NCBI RefSeq assembly: GCF_013112485.1
Contig: NZ_JABFHG010000007.1
Coordinates: 297,114-361,113, forward strand
Length of the DNA: 64,000 nucleotides
Source of the DNA: Roseicella sp. DB1501
Lineage (GTDB): Bacteria > Pseudomonadota > Alphaproteobacteria > Acetobacterales > Acetobacteraceae
Direction of reading: 5' to 3'
The notes below the pieces were generated by a model that was not told where the DNA came from, searched no databases, and saw only the letters and a program-made list of their open reading frames with translations. This document shows, in pieces, positions 62,212-64,000 of the stretch; the stretch's first letter is position 1, and every line of letters starts with the position of its first letter. Made by a program: the position numbers and the translations under genes.

Positions 62212-62493
62212 TCAGCGCGGCGCGGCGCGGCGCCAGCGCAGACCGAGATCGGCCAGATGCGCCAGCAGCGCCAGGATCAGCGGCAGGGCGATCCACTGCC
62301 AGGCGGCGCCGACCAGGGCCGCGCGCAAGGCCAGGAGCAGGCCGGCGCCGGCCAGCAGGAAGGCCAGCAGCTCCGCCGGCGCGAGGCCGCCGCCGCGGCT
62401 GCGGCGCAGGGCCAGCAGGGCGAGGGCTTCGAGCAGCATCAGGCCGAGGGCGAGATCGACCACGCGCCCACTCGAGAAGAGGGCCTGCATCAT
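62212..62493 (-). CDS. Small membrane protein, 93 residues
   Basis: Starts MMQALFSSGRVVDLALGLML. Three predicted helices separated by RRSRGGG and AALVGAAW, ending GLRWRRAAPR. It is convergent with hemC and 4 bp downstream of tspO on the same strand. I do not recognise a family. Confidence 0.65.
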   Translation of the reverse strand: MMQALFSSGRVVDLALGLMLLEALALLALRRSRGGGLAPAELLAFLLAGAGLLLALRAALVGAAWQWIALPLILALLAHLADLGLRWRRAAPR

Positions 62494-62497
62494 GCGG

Positions 62498-63019
62498 TCA
62501 GCCCACCGGATTCAGCCGCAGGATCGCCCAGTTCAGCGCCAGCGCGAAGCTGACCCAGGCGAGATAGGGTGCGAGCAGCCAGCCGGCCGTCCGGTCGTGC
62601 CGGCCCGAGGCGAGGAGCAGGACCAGCACGGAAGCCCAGAGGAACGCCCCTTCGAAGAGCGCCCAGTCCGGCCGCTGCAGCGTGAAGAACAGCACGCTCC
62701 AGAGGATGTTGAGGGCGCCGTTCACGGCGTACGAAGCGAGGAGCCGATGCTTCGCCCCGGGGCTTGGCGCGGCCCGCCAGGCGCGCAGGCCGGCCAGCGC
62801 CGTCAGCGTGAAGATCAGCGTCCAGGCAGGCCCGAACACCCAATCCGGCGGCTGCCAGTCGGGGCGGCGGAGCTGGCGGTACCAATCGCCGAGATTGGTG
62901 GCCAGGCCGCCGAGCACCGCCACGCCGAGGGCGGCCGCGGCAGCGACGAGGATGGGCCGCCAGCCCAGCCCAGGCTGCCTTTCCTGCCCTGCCGATGCGG
63001 GTCCCGGATGCTCGGTCAA
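62498..63019 (-). CDS. tspO: Tryptophan-rich sensory protein TspO
   Basis: 173 residues, five helices, related to the mitochondrial TSPO. Family motif DWYRQLRRPDWQPPDWVFG and WTLIFTLTALAGLRAW are seen; also NGALNILWSVLFF and YLAWVSFALALNWAILRLN. In Rhodobacter TspO binds tetrapyrroles and dampens photosynthesis gene expression under oxygen. The start is TTG at 63019; no ATG is close. Location beside hemC fits a tetrapyrrole-sensing role. Confidence 0.92.
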   Translation of the reverse strand: MTEHPGPASAGQERQPGLGWRPILVAAAAALGVAVLGGLATNLGDWYRQLRRPDWQPPDWVFGPAWTLIFTLTALAGLRAWRAAPSPGAKHRLLASYAVNGALNILWSVLFFTLQRPDWALFEGAFLWASVLVLLLASGRHDRTAGWLLAPYLAWVSFALALNWAILRLNPVG

Positions 63020-63185
63020 GGTGCGTCCTGCTGCGGCGGCACCGGTCTGCGGCGGATCGCCCGCCGCGGGCCGTGCGGGCTCCTACCAGACCTGGCGCGG
63101 TCTGGCGAGCGCGGGCGGCATCCATCCACCATGGCGCGGCACGGGCGGCCCCCCCCGGCCCTCATCCTGCGCATCGGAGGTAGTC

Positions 63186-63839
63186 ATGACCCAGGCTGAT
63201 CGGCTCTATCGCTGGAACCGTTGGTACGACCGGATCCCGGATGCGTGGCGCTTCCAGGTCGTCGTCTGGGCCCTGATCGTCGTCGGCGCCCTGAACATGC
63301 TGCTGACGATTTCCGTCGGCTTTCCGTTCGGCCTGCTGCTGCTCCTGGCCATCGCCGCGATGGCGGCGATCCGGGTGCCGCAGACCTTCGGCTGGCTCCA
63401 GGCCGGGGAGGCCGAGGCCGCCGGAGCGGGCGCCAGGATGGAGATCACCGCCCCGGACTGGGTGCTGCGCGTGAATCGCTGGTATGACGACCTCCCCGAG
63501 CGGTTCCGCCCCTTCGTCCTGCTCGCGGCCCTGGCCGTTCCGGGCGCCATCAACATGATGCTGACGATCGCGGGCGGCTTCCCCTTCGGCCTGCTCTTCC
63601 TGCTCGCGGTCCTGGTGCTGCTCGCCATCCGCGCGCCCTATGCCGCCGGCTGGATCAGGCAGCCGGAGGCCGCGGCGCCGGGCACGCTCTACGTCGCGCC
63701 GCCCGCGGCGAAGATCGAAGGCGGCTCTCCTCCGCTGGCCTCCCTGGACCCGCCCCAGGCGGCCGAGGCGCGCCTGCCGCCCGCCTCGTCCCCGGAAGAT
63801 GAGCCGCGGACGGACCGCCCGCCGCAAGGCGCGCCTTGA
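63186..63839 (+). CDS. Membrane protein with internally duplicated domain
   Basis: 217 residues. Two copies of one unit: residues 6-72 and 91-159. Both have NRWYD--P, then an alpha helix, a NM-LTI--GFPFGLL core and AIR-P near the end. Each copy has about two membrane segments. The C-terminal 50 residues are Pro/Glu/Ala-rich and probably disordered. It lies just upstream of ccmC with overlapping codons. No function known to me. Confidence 0.75.
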   Translation: MTQADRLYRWNRWYDRIPDAWRFQVVVWALIVVGALNMLLTISVGFPFGLLLLLAIAAMAAIRVPQTFGWLQAGEAEAAGAGARMEITAPDWVLRVNRWYDDLPERFRPFVLLAALAVPGAINMMLTIAGGFPFGLLFLLAVLVLLAIRAPYAAGWIRQPEAAAPGTLYVAPPAAKIEGGSPPLASLDPPQAAEARLPPASSPEDEPRTDRPPQGAP

Positions 63840-64000
63840 TCACGCCGCAGTTGGAGGCCAGCGGCCCGGCCGTTGTTCTCCCTGCTGGGCGTGGCCTGCA
63901 CCGCTTTGCCAATCCTGGCCGGTTCCTGCGGCTGGCGGGGCGGTTGCAGCCCTGGCTGACGGGGGCGGCGCTGCTGGTGCTGGCGGTTGGGCTGCCCTGG
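63836..64000 (+). CDS. ccmC: Haem exporter permease CcmC (5' end, runs off the window)
   Basis: The frame reads LHRFANPGRFLRLAGRLQPW from 63896, then LTGAALLVLAVGLPW, the standard CcmC N-terminus, needed for cytochrome c maturation. No ATG precedes it. Possible starts are TTG at 63836 (overlapping the previous stop, TTGA), TTG at 63851 or CTG at 63896, which matches other CcmC beginnings. Only the first helix is in view. Confidence 0.8.
   Translation, partial: MITPQLEASGPAVVLPAGRGLHRFANPGRFLRLAGRLQPWLTGAALLVLAVGLPW

Overview
The window is GC-rich alphaproteobacterial DNA. It holds an almost complete photosynthesis gene cluster (PGC) of an aerobic, bacteriochlorophyll a-producing purple bacterium. 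Gene order (crtEF-bchCXYZ-pufBALMC; bchFNBHLM-lhaA-puhABC; ppaA-ppsR-bchGP), a tetraheme PufC, aerobic cyclase AcsF and no bchE, pufX, pufQ, crtA or pucBA in view suggest an aerobic anoxygenic phototroph. Acetobacteraceae of the Roseomonas type are my best guess; the taxonomy is inference.

Left flank (1-16.6 kb): the start of EF-Tu with tRNA-Gly and tRNA-Tyr upstream, an rRNA methyltransferase (rlmB) with a repeat-encoded N-terminal extension, a 2-keto-4-pentenoate hydratase-like enzyme, tRNA-Thr, a large PAS/GAF hybrid histidine kinase, a DUF1501/DUF1800 pair, prfB with its programmed frameshift, and a glycosyltransferase plus manC. A decayed DDE transposase (16.15-16.55 kb) marks the edge of the PGC.

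PGC (16.6-62.2 kb): on the minus strand crtE-crtF, then bchC-X-Y-Z-pufB-A-L-M-C and a soluble cytochrome c make carotenoids, convert chlorophyllide to bacteriochlorophyllide, and build LH1-RC with its electron donors. crtD-crtC run on the plus strand. crtI-crtB run on the minus strand, followed by three small membrane proteins, two of which look like paralogues. After a DUF3422 gene comes a 17-gene minus-strand superoperon: bchF-N-B-H-L-M-lhaA-puhA-B-C-orf100-acsF-puhE-hemA-bchI-bchD-bchO. It covers ALA synthesis, Mg chelation, methylation, ring E closure, DPOR, and RC H-subunit and assembly factors. Divergent from it are ppaA-ppsR and then bchG, a second pucC-like gene, bchP and hemC.

Regulation: TGT-N12-ACA PpsR/CrtJ operators lie upstream of bchC, between crtE and crtD, upstream of crtI, and between bchF and ppaA. 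Two of them are double sites with 8 bp between palindromes. A strong hairpin sits between pufA and pufL, as expected for differential mRNA stability.

Right flank (62.2-64 kb): a small membrane protein, TspO, a membrane protein with an internally duplicated domain, and the start of ccmC.

Most unusual points: crtC has no conventional start codon ahead of its conserved N-terminus; PuhE carries an extra C-terminal domain that resembles CobW_C; two tandem paralogous micro-membrane proteins follow crtIB; and a 100-residue protein is translationally coupled to acsF.
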